Positions 1 through 6,908 of a stretch of 31,358 bases of DNA are shown piece by piece (position 1 is the stretch's first letter; every line of letters begins with the position of its first letter). The DNA is from Colimorpha sp002372855 (GTDB lineage Bacteria > Bacteroidota > Bacteroidia > Bacteroidales > P3). The translations under genes were made by a program, and so were the position numbers. The notes under the pieces are model-generated. The model ran no database searches and had not been told where the DNA came from. It was given only the letters and a program-made list of their open reading frames with translations. Location: assembly GCA_946621635.1 (NCBI GenBank), contig CAMOOR010000021.1:1-31358 (forward strand), read 5' to 3'.

Positions 1-2
1 TC

Positions 3-665
3 ATCCGCGACCTCCAGCACCGCTCCACCGTGCTGCCCCTGCAGCCGGACTGCCATGCTGTATATAATATTGAAGAGATGGAGTCCTTGCTGCGCCGGCG
101 CGAACACTGGGTGATGAAAGCCCCCTGGAGCGGAGCGGGTAGGGGACTGCGCTGGGTGCACGGCGCGCTGACGCCCATCGACCGCGACTGGTTGCTGAAG
201 ACCGTCGCCACGCAGCGCTGCGTCATCGCCGAGCCCCGCCGCGACGTCGTGGCCGACGTGGCGTTGGAATACATCTGTACCCCTCAGTCAGTGCTTCGCA
301 CTGCCAGCTCCCCTATCATAGGGGAGCAGCCGGAGGATACCACGGCTCTCCCCCTTTCCAAGGGGGAGTACCCCGCAAGGGGGGAGGGGGTGATTTTCAT
401 GGGCTATTCCTATTTCCGCACCGGCAGCGGCGTCTACAAGGAGAACATCGCCTGGAGCGATGACCGTATCGAGACCACCTTCGGCCTGGCGCCCATTCGG
501 GCCAGGGTGGAGCAGTGGCTCGCCGCCAACGTCTGGCCCCGCTACCACGGTCCCCTGGGCGTCGACCTCATGGTCTGTGCCGACGGCAGCATCCATGTGG
601 CCGAGATGAATGTGCGTCACACCATGGGCATGGTGGCGCACGAGAAGTTAAGAGTTATGTGTTAA
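3..665 (+). CDS. ATP-grasp-like domain protein, 5'-truncated by window edge
   Basis: The reading frame is open from the first bases, so the true start lies upstream. The last third (GPLGVDLMV, then HVAEMNVRHTMGM) resembles the end of ATP-grasp domains, where an acidic residue and an E-x-N motif bind Mg-ATP; the early segment VMKAPWSGAGRGL resembles an ATP-grasp lysine and glycine-rich loop. The substrate is unknown; the family ligates carboxyl groups to amines or thiols. Between these parts, about 35 residues are encoded by a string of palindromes (about 284-393) that looks like an inserted repeat element read in frame. The last residues (KLRVMC) and the stop codon come from a second short repeat that also carries the mntP start. 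The C-terminus may therefore not be the ancestral one, and the protein may be impaired. Family assignment is by motif only. Confidence 0.6.
   Translation: MRDLQHRSTVLPLQPDCHAVYNIEEMESLLRRREHWVMKAPWSGAGRGLRWVHGALTPIDRDWLLKTVATQRCVIAEPRRDVVADVALEYICTPQSVLRTASSPIIGEQPEDTTALPLSKGEYPARGEGVIFMGYSYFRTGSGVYKENIAWSDDRIETTFGLAPIRARVEQWLAANVWPRYHGPLGVDLMVCADGSIHVAEMNVRHTMGMVAHEKLRVMC
284..393. repeat. REP-like cluster of four consecutive palindromes inside a gene
   Basis: Four perfect hairpins lie in series: CAGTGC-TTC-GCACTG (289-303), GCTCCCCTA-TCA-TAGGGGAGC (307-327), CTCCCCCTT-TCC-AAGGGGGAG (348-368) and CCCC-GCAA-GGGG (371-382). The surrounding gene shows no such structure. The stretch stays in frame and adds a low-complexity peptide to the ATP-grasp-like protein. 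It looks like a repetitive extragenic palindrome or small non-autonomous element. Its exact ends are estimated. Confidence 0.75.
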
Positions 666-676
666 GAGTTATGAGT
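646..676. repeat. GTTAAGAGTTATGAG repeat at gene junction
   Basis: Two near-identical copies of a roughly 14-bp unit (GTTAAGAGTTATGTG, then GTTAAGAGTTATGAG) lie at the junction. The first gene ends inside them (TAA at 663-665), and the ATG of mntP at 671 is part of the second copy. The same sequence occurs at 18907-18938 and, inverted, at 31304-31331. Confidence 0.8.
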
Positions 677-1243
677 TTTGTAGAAGCTTTTTTATTGGCT
701 TTGGCCCTCTGTGTGGACACCCTGGTGGTCTCCACCACAACGGCTTTTCATGACAAGATGTCGTGGCACCGCGGCCTGCTGCTGGCGGCCATTCTCGCTT
801 TCTTCCAGTTCGCCTTCCCGCTTCTCGGTGCCCTCATCGGCGACGTGGCGCGCTCCTTTATCGAGGCCGTCGACCACTGGGTGGCCTTCGGACTGCTGGC
901 CTTCATCGGCGGCAAGATGATTCTCGACGACGTGAAAAAGGAAGAGGAGAAGAAAGAAGTCTCCTCCTCGCGCTACTTGCTGCTCAACTACAGCATGCTT
1001 GGCGTCGCCACCAGCATCGACGGCCTGGCGGTGGGCATAGGCCTGGGGCTGGACATGCCCATGAATGCGGTCTTGGGCGTCGTCACGGTCATCGGCATCG
1101 TCACCTTCCTGGTGGCCCTGCTGGGCATCTTTCTCGGCAAGCGCAACATCCCCATCCCCGAGCGCACGGCCAACATCGTCGCCGGCATCGTCCTCATCGG
1201 CTTGGGCCTGAAGATATTGATTGAACACCTCTTTTTTCAATAG
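671..1243 (+). CDS. mntP: Manganese efflux pump MntP
   Basis: This 190-aa protein matches the MntP (formerly DUF204/YebN) family in length and pattern. It has six predicted membrane helices in two homologous halves, each with a membrane Asp: LALALCVDTLVVS (Asp16) and GVATSIDGLAVGIG (Asp117). Family members export Mn2+ across the inner membrane and protect against manganese excess. The acidic and basic loop around residues 86-97 (DDVKKEEEKKE) is the cytoplasmic linker between halves. I chose ATG 671 because it gives the canonical N-terminus; the open frame extends upstream but would add a non-homologous leader. The start codon sits in a short repeat 5 bp after the stop of the preceding gene, so the two may be cotranscribed. 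The 3' end overlaps the convergent lipoprotein gene by 7 bp. No manganese riboswitch is visible. Confidence 0.93.
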   Translation: MSFVEAFLLALALCVDTLVVSTTTAFHDKMSWHRGLLLAAILAFFQFAFPLLGALIGDVARSFIEAVDHWVAFGLLAFIGGKMILDDVKKEEEKKEVSSSRYLLLNYSMLGVATSIDGLAVGIGLGLDMPMNAVLGVVTVIGIVTFLVALLGIFLGKRNIPIPERTANIVAGIVLIGLGLKILIEHLFFQ

Positions 1244-1986
1244 CACCTCCCGTCGGGTGTGCAGATACCGCGGGCGTAAGAGAGTGTGTCCACACGGCTG
1301 TAGTCCAATGCGGTGACCGGGACCGTGATGTCGCGTATGTCCGTGGGCTCCAATGTTGCATTGCCCGAACCGTCGATGGTGTAGGTGCATTTCATTTGGT
1401 TGTGGGGGTTGAGCATCACGGTGGTGGGTGTGCCGTTGGGTCCGGTGATAGATTGCGACTGCGGAGCGATGGTGTTCACGATGTTGTTCAGGCGGTTGTC
1501 AGCTTCTTCCCAGCCCAACTCCTCGAAACTCTTGCCGTAGTTCCAAATCATATTCCATACCACCGTCCACATGTTTTTCACCATCAGTGGGCGGTACTGT
1601 GGCAGGGTGTCGTTTATCCAGTAGCGGGGCGAGTTGATGTGGTAGGTCATGAAGACTTTGTCCATATACTGTGCCGTGCTGTAGTCGGTCTCCACAAAGT
1701 ACCAGCGCACCTGGCTGGTGTCGCACTCAGCCATCTTCCCCGGGTAGGTGTCGCGCATGGCTATCTCGCAGGGACCGCAGCACGAACTGGTTACCACCAC
1801 CACCTTGTAGTGTGTTGTGTCGACGGCTATCATCTGTCGTAGCTGCTCCACCGTGATGGGGGTGAGGTTGTCCATCGCCAGTACCTTCCTGTAGTTCTTC
1901 ACGGTCGGCTTCTGCATCGTCACCGCCACACACCCCGTCAGCAGCATGTCACCCGTAGCCATCAAGATTATCAAAAACTTCTTCAT
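1237..1986 (-). CDS. Thioredoxin-fold lipoprotein with CGPC motif
   Basis: The 249-aa protein starts with a lipoprotein signal (MKKFLIILMA, lipobox LLTGC, lipidated Cys19), so it should be anchored in the envelope facing the periplasm. A thioredoxin-like core follows: strand KVVVVTSS, then CCGPC with the active pair Cys70-Cys73, and a TPTTV segment supplying the usual cis-Pro. CGPC is the classical thioredoxin motif and suggests thiol-disulfide exchange, probably reducing periplasmic proteins. An extra Cys69 precedes the motif, and a Cys pair lies near the C-terminus (GICTPDGRCY). ATG 1986 was chosen over an upstream frame extension because it places the signal peptide at the N-terminus. An inverted repeat sits just upstream of the start. 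Exact family and substrate are unknown. Confidence 0.8.
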   Translation of the reverse strand: MKKFLIILMATGDMLLTGCVAVTMQKPTVKNYRKVLAMDNLTPITVEQLRQMIAVDTTHYKVVVVTSSCCGPCEIAMRDTYPGKMAECDTSQVRWYFVETDYSTAQYMDKVFMTYHINSPRYWINDTLPQYRPLMVKNMWTVVWNMIWNYGKSFEELGWEEADNRLNNIVNTIAPQSQSITGPNGTPTTVMLNPHNQMKCTYTIDGSGNATLEPTDIRDITVPVTALDYSRVDTLSYARGICTPDGRCY

Positions 1987-1990
1987 AACA

Positions 1991-2021
1991 TTTTGCGTTT
2001 TTCTACATAGATGACGCAAAA
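1991..2021. promoter_or_regulatory. Inverted repeat upstream of the lipoprotein gene
   Basis: TTTTGCGT (1991-1998) and ACGCAAAA (2014-2021) form a perfect 8-bp inverted repeat with a 15-bp spacer, ending 5 bp from the start codon at 1986. It could be a dimeric-regulator operator or a 5'-UTR hairpin. No binding protein can be inferred. Confidence 0.4.
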
Positions 2022-2143
2022 GTTGCCGAAATCTTACAAAGAAGTGTTTTTTTTTTATAAGTGATTTTTATTTTTTGTTTGTTGTGCTTTTCCCATTTTT
2101 CAACAACGAAGAAAGTGGAGCTATCCATTTCTGACCCTATTTT

Positions 2144-2303
2144 CAGATGTAGGGCTGGACTCCCTTGAAAACAAAATATAGGTTTGAATGAGTCGCTCCA
2201 CGGATGGTATAGTATATTGTCTATGCTATACACATTAATGTGGAGCATTTACTATTCCTTTATTCCTTGTTTTCTTTATGTAAAGTGTCCAGTTTTACAT
2301 CTG
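2144..2303. repeat. Nested long inverted repeat (possible structured RNA or small element)
   Basis: Four sets of complementary arms are nested in order. CAGATGTAGGGCTGGAC (2144-2160) pairs with GTCCAGTTTTACATCTG (2287-2303), 14 of 17 bases matching. GAAAACAA (2167-2174) pairs with TTGTTTTC (2267-2274). GCTCCAC (2195-2201) pairs with GTGGAGC (2240-2246). GTATAG (2207-2212) pairs with CTATAC (2226-2231) around a 13-nt loop. The arms between the second and third sets are both 20 nt, so the fold is symmetric. The nesting points to one long imperfect hairpin rather than chance. No product is recognised. Confidence 0.65.
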
Positions 2304-2576
2304 AGGAATAAGGAGCATAAAATGCTTCTTTCTCGACAAACCATTCCTTTCGGTTTGCGACTGAAAAAATAAAAAAAATTTTTTTATATGACAAAAAAAA
2401 CTTCATAATCATAGCACTGTGTTTTATTAATTGTTTGCAACCCATTATCTTATGACTCAGTTAATATGCGTGTCGGATAAGTTGGAAATACTTTTTTGTT
2501 AAATAATGCGTTATCAATTGTAACATTCCACCCCCTTTACGCAATTATTGTATGTAAACGGACAAGAAAAGACCTT

Positions 2577-3077
2577 TTGACAGCCAAGGAATATAACAAC
2601 GGTGTGGGCCTGTGGGCCGACGATGCGATGCGCTTCGCCTTGCGTTGCGGCGGAAGCCGGAGCGACTGCGAAGACGCCGTGCAGGAAGCCCTGGCAGCCC
2701 TCTGGAACCACCGCGACGAGGTGCCGCGCGACAAGGGCAAGGGCTACCTCCTCAGCGCCGCCTACCGCTCGCTGATGCAGACCCTTAGGCACTCCAAGGT
2801 GGTGCAGCAGCATGCTGAGGCCACGCAGGCGCTCGCGCCGGGCTACCAGGACCCCGACCTCCGCTTCGACCTCCGCGAGGCCATCGAGCGCAGCCTGCAG
2901 GCGCTGCCCGAGGTGCAGAGGGCCATCCTCCAGCTGCGCGACGTCGAGGGCTACAGCTACCGCGAGATAGGGGAGACCCTCTCGCTCAGCGACAGCCAGG
3001 TGCAGGTCTACCTTTTCCGCGCCCGCGTGGCGATGCGTAAACAACTGAAATTTATGGGATATGACAACAATAGATAA
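2577..3077 (+). CDS. ECF-type RNA polymerase sigma factor
   Basis: This is a sigma-70 family protein of 166 aa. Region 2 is seen as DDAMRFALRCGG...CEDAVQEALAALWNHRDEV, which binds core polymerase and the -10 element. Region 4 follows a short linker: AIERSLQALPEVQRAILQLRDVEGYSYREIGETLSLSDSQVQVYLFRARVAMRKQL, a helix-turn-helix that reads the -35 element. No region 1 or 3 is present, as expected for the extracytoplasmic-function class. There is no in-frame ATG; TTG 2577 is chosen because the resulting N-terminus (MTAKEYNNGV...WADDAMRF) fits Bacteroidetes ECF factors and a purine-rich stretch AAGAAAAGA lies just upstream. It overlaps the anti-sigma gene by 17 bp, implying translational coupling. 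Its regulon probably includes the following operon. Confidence 0.9.
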   Translation: MTAKEYNNGVGLWADDAMRFALRCGGSRSDCEDAVQEALAALWNHRDEVPRDKGKGYLLSAAYRSLMQTLRHSKVVQQHAEATQALAPGYQDPDLRFDLREAIERSLQALPEVQRAILQLRDVEGYSYREIGETLSLSDSQVQVYLFRARVAMRKQLKFMGYDNNR

Positions 3078-3810
3078 CAACAACTACGAACTGTGGCTCC
3101 TGCGTTATGCCGAAGGCGACCTGAACGCCGGGGAACGCTCCGCCGTCGAGGCCTGGCTCTCCAGCCACCCCGATGCCGCCGAGCTTCTGACGCTCTACAA
3201 CGAGGCTCCGAGGCTGGAGAAGGACGAAAGCGTCAGGTATGGTGCAACACCGTTGCATCGCCCCATGCCCCTCTGGCCCGCCGTGCTGCGCTTCGGCGCT
3301 GCCGCCGCCGTGGTGCTTCTGCTGATGCTGCCAGCCATGCGCATGGGCATTATGGACAAGATGGAGGCCCCCCTCTTCGTGGCCGAAAACCGCCCCGTCG
3401 CGGAAACTCCGCAGCAACAGCAACAGCTGCAACAACTGCCTGTCATCCAGCCCGTCTCCAGGCCCGTACCTTCTATCGCCTCTATCCCTTCTATCGCTTC
3501 TATCCCCTCTATCGAAACAGACACCTCAACCCCCGTCGCCCCGGCCCCCATCGAGACCGACATGCTCATTGCTTTCGAGGACGACCCCGCCGAGGCGGCA
3601 CCCATCGAGTCCTGGAACCTCATCGTCTACGACCGCTCCGCCGACTGGGGCGACATGCTGCTGGCTGCCAACGACGCCTACCACGAGGCCCTTAACGAGC
3701 ACCCCCTCGGCCGCCTTGTCAGCCGCACCCTGCCCGACAGCCGCCAACTCGAGGAGGCCGTGGTTGCACCCCTCCGTCAACGCATCGACAACAAGAAAAA
3801 CAATCGTTAA
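3061..3810 (+). CDS. Anti-sigma-factor-like single-pass membrane protein
   Basis: The 249-aa protein has a cytoplasmic N-terminus of about 70 residues (NNYELWLLRYAEGDLNAGERSAVEAWLSSHPD), a pattern common in Bacteroidetes anti-sigma proteins. One membrane helix follows at about 72-93 (VLRFGAAAAVVLLLMLP) and then a periplasmic tail. No zinc-binding His/Cys anti-sigma signature was seen. The tail has a Gln-rich run (102-125 region), a tandem PSIASI repeat encoded by 18-bp units (3469-3515), and an acidic segment. The overlap with the sigma gene and its topology make it the likely membrane partner that holds the sigma factor and responds to an envelope signal. There is no direct evidence for the signal. 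Confidence 0.75.
   Translation: MTTIDNNNYELWLLRYAEGDLNAGERSAVEAWLSSHPDAAELLTLYNEAPRLEKDESVRYGATPLHRPMPLWPAVLRFGAAAAVVLLLMLPAMRMGIMDKMEAPLFVAENRPVAETPQQQQQLQQLPVIQPVSRPVPSIASIPSIASIPSIETDTSTPVAPAPIETDMLIAFEDDPAEAAPIESWNLIVYDRSADWGDMLLAANDAYHEALNEHPLGRLVSRTLPDSRQLEEAVVAPLRQRIDNKKNNR
3469..3515. repeat. 18-bp tandem repeat encoding PSIASI
   Basis: Two nearly identical 18-bp units (3469-3486 and 3487-3504) and a partial third encode PSIASI-PSIASI-PSIE in the periplasmic tail of the anti-sigma-like protein. The DNA copies differ at only one base, so recent slippage or duplication is likely. In-frame changes in copy number would alter tether length. Confidence 0.8.
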
Positions 3811-3825
3811 TAAAACCATTACATT

Positions 3826-5190
3826 ATGAAACACAACCGATTTATCCTCGCAATGGCTCTCCTGCTGCCCTTCGCCGCCATGGCGCAGACAGCAGAAACG
3901 GACACCGGCCGTACAGCCCTGCCCGAGGCCGTCAAGACCCTGGTCTTCAACGACTGCAAGGCCCTCATTGTCCCCGACAGCTGCAGCAGCTACGAAACGG
4001 GCAAGATGCCGAATGGCGCCGAGGTCAATGTCAGCGGCAGCGTGATGACCTTCTCCCGCCTCGACCGCACCGTGCACATCCACCTCAATCCCGGCACAGT
4101 TACCCGCATCGAAGCCACGGGCAACAGCGAAGTGACCCTCCAGGGCTCCTTCCACTTCCCCGGCACTCTGGAACTGGTGGGCGACGATGCCGCCACCATC
4201 ATCGCCAAAAACGGTTTCGACACCCTCTATGCCGACTGCATGGTGGTGTCCCTCGCCGATGTCTCGCGCCTCAACGCCCATAGCCGCCTGAAGATGCGCA
4301 ACCTCGATTTCACCGTTAAAGACTACTCTCGCCTCAAAGCCTTCGTTATCGAGCCGATAGGAGACTCCGACGGCACCATGTTGAATTTCAGTAACACCCT
4401 CTACGCCTCCATCCATATCGGCCACAGGATTCAAAACGGAGAAAGACTCATCCTCGACCCCGAAGAGGAGGAAGACTTCTGGAACACTAACGACGACGCC
4501 TTCGACTTTGACGACCTTGCCGACCTCGACGCCGACGCCCTCTCCGACCTGGTGCGCAAAATCAAACTCCGCAGCAGCAAGCGCTACTCCTGGGGCACCA
4601 ACCTCGACTTCGCCTGGGGCTTCCACAACTGGGGCACCGACCGCCTGAACGGCCTTGCCGGCATGGACGGCGACGCCGCCGTGCGCACCTCGTTCAACCA
4701 TATCCTGCTGACACTCAACTATCCCGTAGTCTATTCCAAGCATGTGGCCCTCTACGCCGGCCTGGGCCTGGAGTGGGACAAGTACAAGTTCCACCGCGGC
4801 GATATCCACTTCGACCTCACCGCCGAGCCCTACCACCTGACCAACGGCACCGTGGCCAACAGCGAAAGCCGCCTGCTGACGCGCTACGTCATTCTGCCCA
4901 TCGAGGTGAAATTCAACCTCGGACGCCACTGGAAGCTGGGCCTCGCTGCCATCCCCGGCCTGCACTGGAGCGGCAGCCACACCGGCCTGCGCCGCGACAT
5001 CACCAGCGGCGACGACGAAGTGAACATCAAGGACTACAGCATCAACCCCTACATACGCCCCTACAAGCTCGACGCCCGCATCTCCCTGCAGTACCGCTCC
5101 CTGGGCCTCTACTTCCAGGCCTCGATGCTTCCGGCCTTCAAGGGCAGCTGCGACGAACTGTTCCCTGTCAAATTTGGTATCATTCTTTAA
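3826..5190 (+). CDS. Surface protein: GIN/adhesin-like head plus C-terminal beta-barrel (paralogue 1)
   Basis: The 454-aa protein begins with a Sec signal peptide (MKHNRFILAMALLLPFAAMAQ). Residues of about 40-200 are a repetitive beta-rich region with recurring short turns such as KDYSRLKAF, like the GIN (DUF2807, putative autotransporter-adhesin head) fold. An acidic linker follows (DPEEEEDFWNTNDDAFDFDDLADLDADAL). From about residue 255 to the end there is an alternating aromatic pattern typical of an outer-membrane beta-barrel, with landmarks DFAWGFHNWGT, DGDAAVRTSFN, GLGLEWDKYKF and GSHTGLRRD. The C-terminus (FPVKFGIIL) fits a closing strand. It lies 15 bp after the anti-sigma gene and 12 bp before a paralogue, so it is probably part of the sigma-controlled operon. 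Role could be adhesion, envelope sensing or transport. Confidence 0.72.
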   Translation: MKHNRFILAMALLLPFAAMAQTAETDTGRTALPEAVKTLVFNDCKALIVPDSCSSYETGKMPNGAEVNVSGSVMTFSRLDRTVHIHLNPGTVTRIEATGNSEVTLQGSFHFPGTLELVGDDAATIIAKNGFDTLYADCMVVSLADVSRLNAHSRLKMRNLDFTVKDYSRLKAFVIEPIGDSDGTMLNFSNTLYASIHIGHRIQNGERLILDPEEEEDFWNTNDDAFDFDDLADLDADALSDLVRKIKLRSSKRYSWGTNLDFAWGFHNWGTDRLNGLAGMDGDAAVRTSFNHILLTLNYPVVYSKHVALYAGLGLEWDKYKFHRGDIHFDLTAEPYHLTNGTVANSESRLLTRYVILPIEVKFNLGRHWKLGLAAIPGLHWSGSHTGLRRDITSGDDEVNIKDYSINPYIRPYKLDARISLQYRSLGLYFQASMLPAFKGSCDELFPVKFGIIL

Positions 5191-5202
5191 AACCAATGCC
5201 TT

Positions 5203-6588
5203 ATGAAAAAGACCTTGTTATTAGCCATAATTTCGATTTTCAATTTTCAAATTTCCCAAGCCCAGCAGACCTACACGCAGCAGGTACCCGACGAGGTGAG
5301 CGAGATACGCCTCAGCGAATACTCGCGCCTCATGGTGAAGCCCACCAGCGGCCCCATGATGCTGCAAACCTATAAGCAGTACCAGGTGGCCACCGTGAAG
5401 AAAGGCCGCCTGACCATCCCCGGCTCTAGCACCGACCTCACCCTCCTGCTGCCCGAAGGACGCTCCATCGCCTTCGTGGCCGAGGACTATTCCAACCTGA
5501 CCTTCGTGGGCAGTTTCGGCAAGCGCCCGAAGCTGACGGTGCACACAAAGGACTATGCCAGTGCACTTTTCAGTGGCTCGCTGGCCGACTCCGTCTGGGC
5601 GGTCAACATCTCGCTCCAGGCCGAGGACTACTCGCAGATCCACTCCGAGGTGCGCATGATGCAGTTCGGCTTCGAGGTCCTGCCCGAAGACTACGCCCAC
5701 ATCACCATCGACTGTTTCCAGGAACGATACGAACCCGGCATGAGCTCGCGGTCGCAAACGGTGCGCCAGTGCTCAAACTGCATCGTCAACTGGAACTACT
5801 GCTTCAGCGACACCGTCGAGAACGTCGGCGGCGACACCGCCTATTCCCAGTACATCAGGGATCAAAGGTCGCGCGTCAAACAGCAGGGCGACAGCGTGAA
5901 GAACGCCATGTCCTCGCGGCAACCCAACCGCAGTTACTCCTACGACGGCCAGCAGCGTAGCCGCTCTGTCTGGCGCCATCGCGACGTGGCCCTCCACTTC
6001 GCCTGGGGCTTCCACAACTGGGGTACCTCGATGTTCAACGGCTTCGAAGGTGTCGACGGCGACGCCGCTGTCCGCACCAGCTTCAACAACATCCAGCTCT
6101 CCGTCGACTACCCCCTCGTCGGCACGCGCCATTTCGGCTTCTACGTCGGCCTCGGCCTGGAGTGGGACAAGTACAAGTTCGAAGCCAACGAGGTGACCCT
6201 CAACACCTCCACCGACCCCTACGCCTTCGCCGACGGCGGCGACCAGAGCTGCTCCTCGTGGCTCAACACGCGCTATGTTGTTGTCCCGCTGACCTTCCGC
6301 TTCGACCTCTGGCACGACTGGAGCCTCACCCTCAGCGCTCTCCCGGGCATCCACTGGGGCGGCAGCCACACCGGCCTGCGTCGCGAGTACGACACCGACC
6401 TCGAGGACCGCACCGAACGCGACCAGAGTGTCAACAAATACATCAACCCCTACAAACTGGACCTCCGCGCCACCCTCAGCTACGAGAACATCGGCCTCTA
6501 CTTCCAGCTGCCCACCATGAGCACCTTCCGCTCCTCGGTGCAGGAACTCTACCCCATCAAATTCGGCCTCATCCTGACCATCGACTAA
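5203..6588 (+). CDS. Surface protein: GIN/adhesin-like head plus C-terminal beta-barrel (paralogue 2)
   Basis: The 461-aa protein has a signal peptide (MKKTLLLAIISIFNFQISQAQ) and the same plan as the gene before it. The head contains repeated [EK]-D-Y-[SA] turns (AEDYSNLTF, TKDYASALF, AEDYSQIHS, PEDYAHITI), a pattern of stacked beta turns. A Cys cluster (QCSNCIVNWNYCF, near residue 190) is absent from paralogue 1 and could form a disulfide. A charged, Ser/Arg/Gln-rich linker leads to the barrel, which shares HFAWGFHNWGT, DGDAAVRTSFNNI, GLGLEWDKYKF and GGSHTGLRR with paralogue 1. The barrel is far better conserved than the head, so the pair looks like a duplication with diverged external domains. 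A hairpin terminator follows. Confidence 0.72.
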   Translation: MKKTLLLAIISIFNFQISQAQQTYTQQVPDEVSEIRLSEYSRLMVKPTSGPMMLQTYKQYQVATVKKGRLTIPGSSTDLTLLLPEGRSIAFVAEDYSNLTFVGSFGKRPKLTVHTKDYASALFSGSLADSVWAVNISLQAEDYSQIHSEVRMMQFGFEVLPEDYAHITIDCFQERYEPGMSSRSQTVRQCSNCIVNWNYCFSDTVENVGGDTAYSQYIRDQRSRVKQQGDSVKNAMSSRQPNRSYSYDGQQRSRSVWRHRDVALHFAWGFHNWGTSMFNGFEGVDGDAAVRTSFNNIQLSVDYPLVGTRHFGFYVGLGLEWDKYKFEANEVTLNTSTDPYAFADGGDQSCSSWLNTRYVVVPLTFRFDLWHDWSLTLSALPGIHWGGSHTGLRREYDTDLEDRTERDQSVNKYINPYKLDLRATLSYENIGLYFQLPTMSTFRSSVQELYPIKFGLILTID

Positions 6589-6650
6589 AGGAAAAAATGT
6601 CAAATTCGGACGCCCGGATTCAGCGTTTACATGTCGGCGTTCGCTCAACG

Positions 6651-6698
6651 GAAACCAACCGCTTCGCACCCCAAAAATAGCGCTAAGTGGTTGGTTTT
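6651..6698 (+). terminator. Intrinsic terminator-like hairpin after the surface-protein operon
   Basis: AAACCAACC (6652-6660) and GGTTGGTTT (6689-6697) are perfectly complementary, with further CTT/AAG pairing inside, followed by a T-rich tract TTCTGTTTTAT. It lies 63 bp past the stop of the second barrel gene. The loop is long (about 22 nt), so efficiency is uncertain. Confidence 0.6.
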
Positions 6699-6750
6699 CT
6701 GTTTTATAGGGTACTTTGGTTTATCTAACTAACATATAATCAGTATCATG

Positions 6751-6840
6751 TCCTTATCAAGTCCTTACCAACTCCCTACCAACTCCTACCCAACTCCTAC
6801 CATGGTGGGAGATGATAGGGTGAAAACAGGGGGTTGGTAG
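6751..6840. repeat. 11-bp tandem repeat with palindromic centre
   Basis: Five consecutive 11-bp units run from 6751 to 6805, beginning TCCTTATCAAG and TCCTTACCAAC and ending TCCTACCATGG. The last unit forms a palindrome around CCATGG with the following GTGGGAG, and GTTGGTAG at 6833-6840 is an inverted copy of the unit core CTACCAAC. The unit length and the inverted half recall the array at 17602-17711. It lies in the convergent gap between the surface-protein operon and the leftward cls gene. Confidence 0.75.
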
Positions 6841-6908
6841 ACTCTTTTCATGGACAAGATTCCTATCGGGTGGCAGTCCGTGAATAGGTGTTTTTGCCAA
6901 AATCTTGT

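Larger units (their letters stand above)
1987..2576. other. AT-rich intergenic region between divergent units
   Basis: This roughly 590-bp gap is much more AT-rich than its flanks, with long A and T runs near 2047-2080 and 2365-2400. It must hold the promoters of the leftward lipoprotein gene and the rightward sigma-factor operon. Open frames of 60-81 codons occur on both strands but lack recognisable domains, overlap one another and have AT-driven composition, so I do not call them genes. Its main structure is the nested inverted repeat at 2144-2303. Confidence 0.6.

Noticed and set aside
2003..2445. Small frames of 61-81 codons in the AT-rich gap
   Set aside because: They overlap each other and the nested hairpin, lack recognisable domains, and fit AT-rich chance frames.
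3526..5196. 556-codon frame antisense to the anti-sigma and first barrel genes
   Set aside because: It mirrors the codon pattern of the sense genes and shows only low-complexity Val/Gly/Ala sequence.
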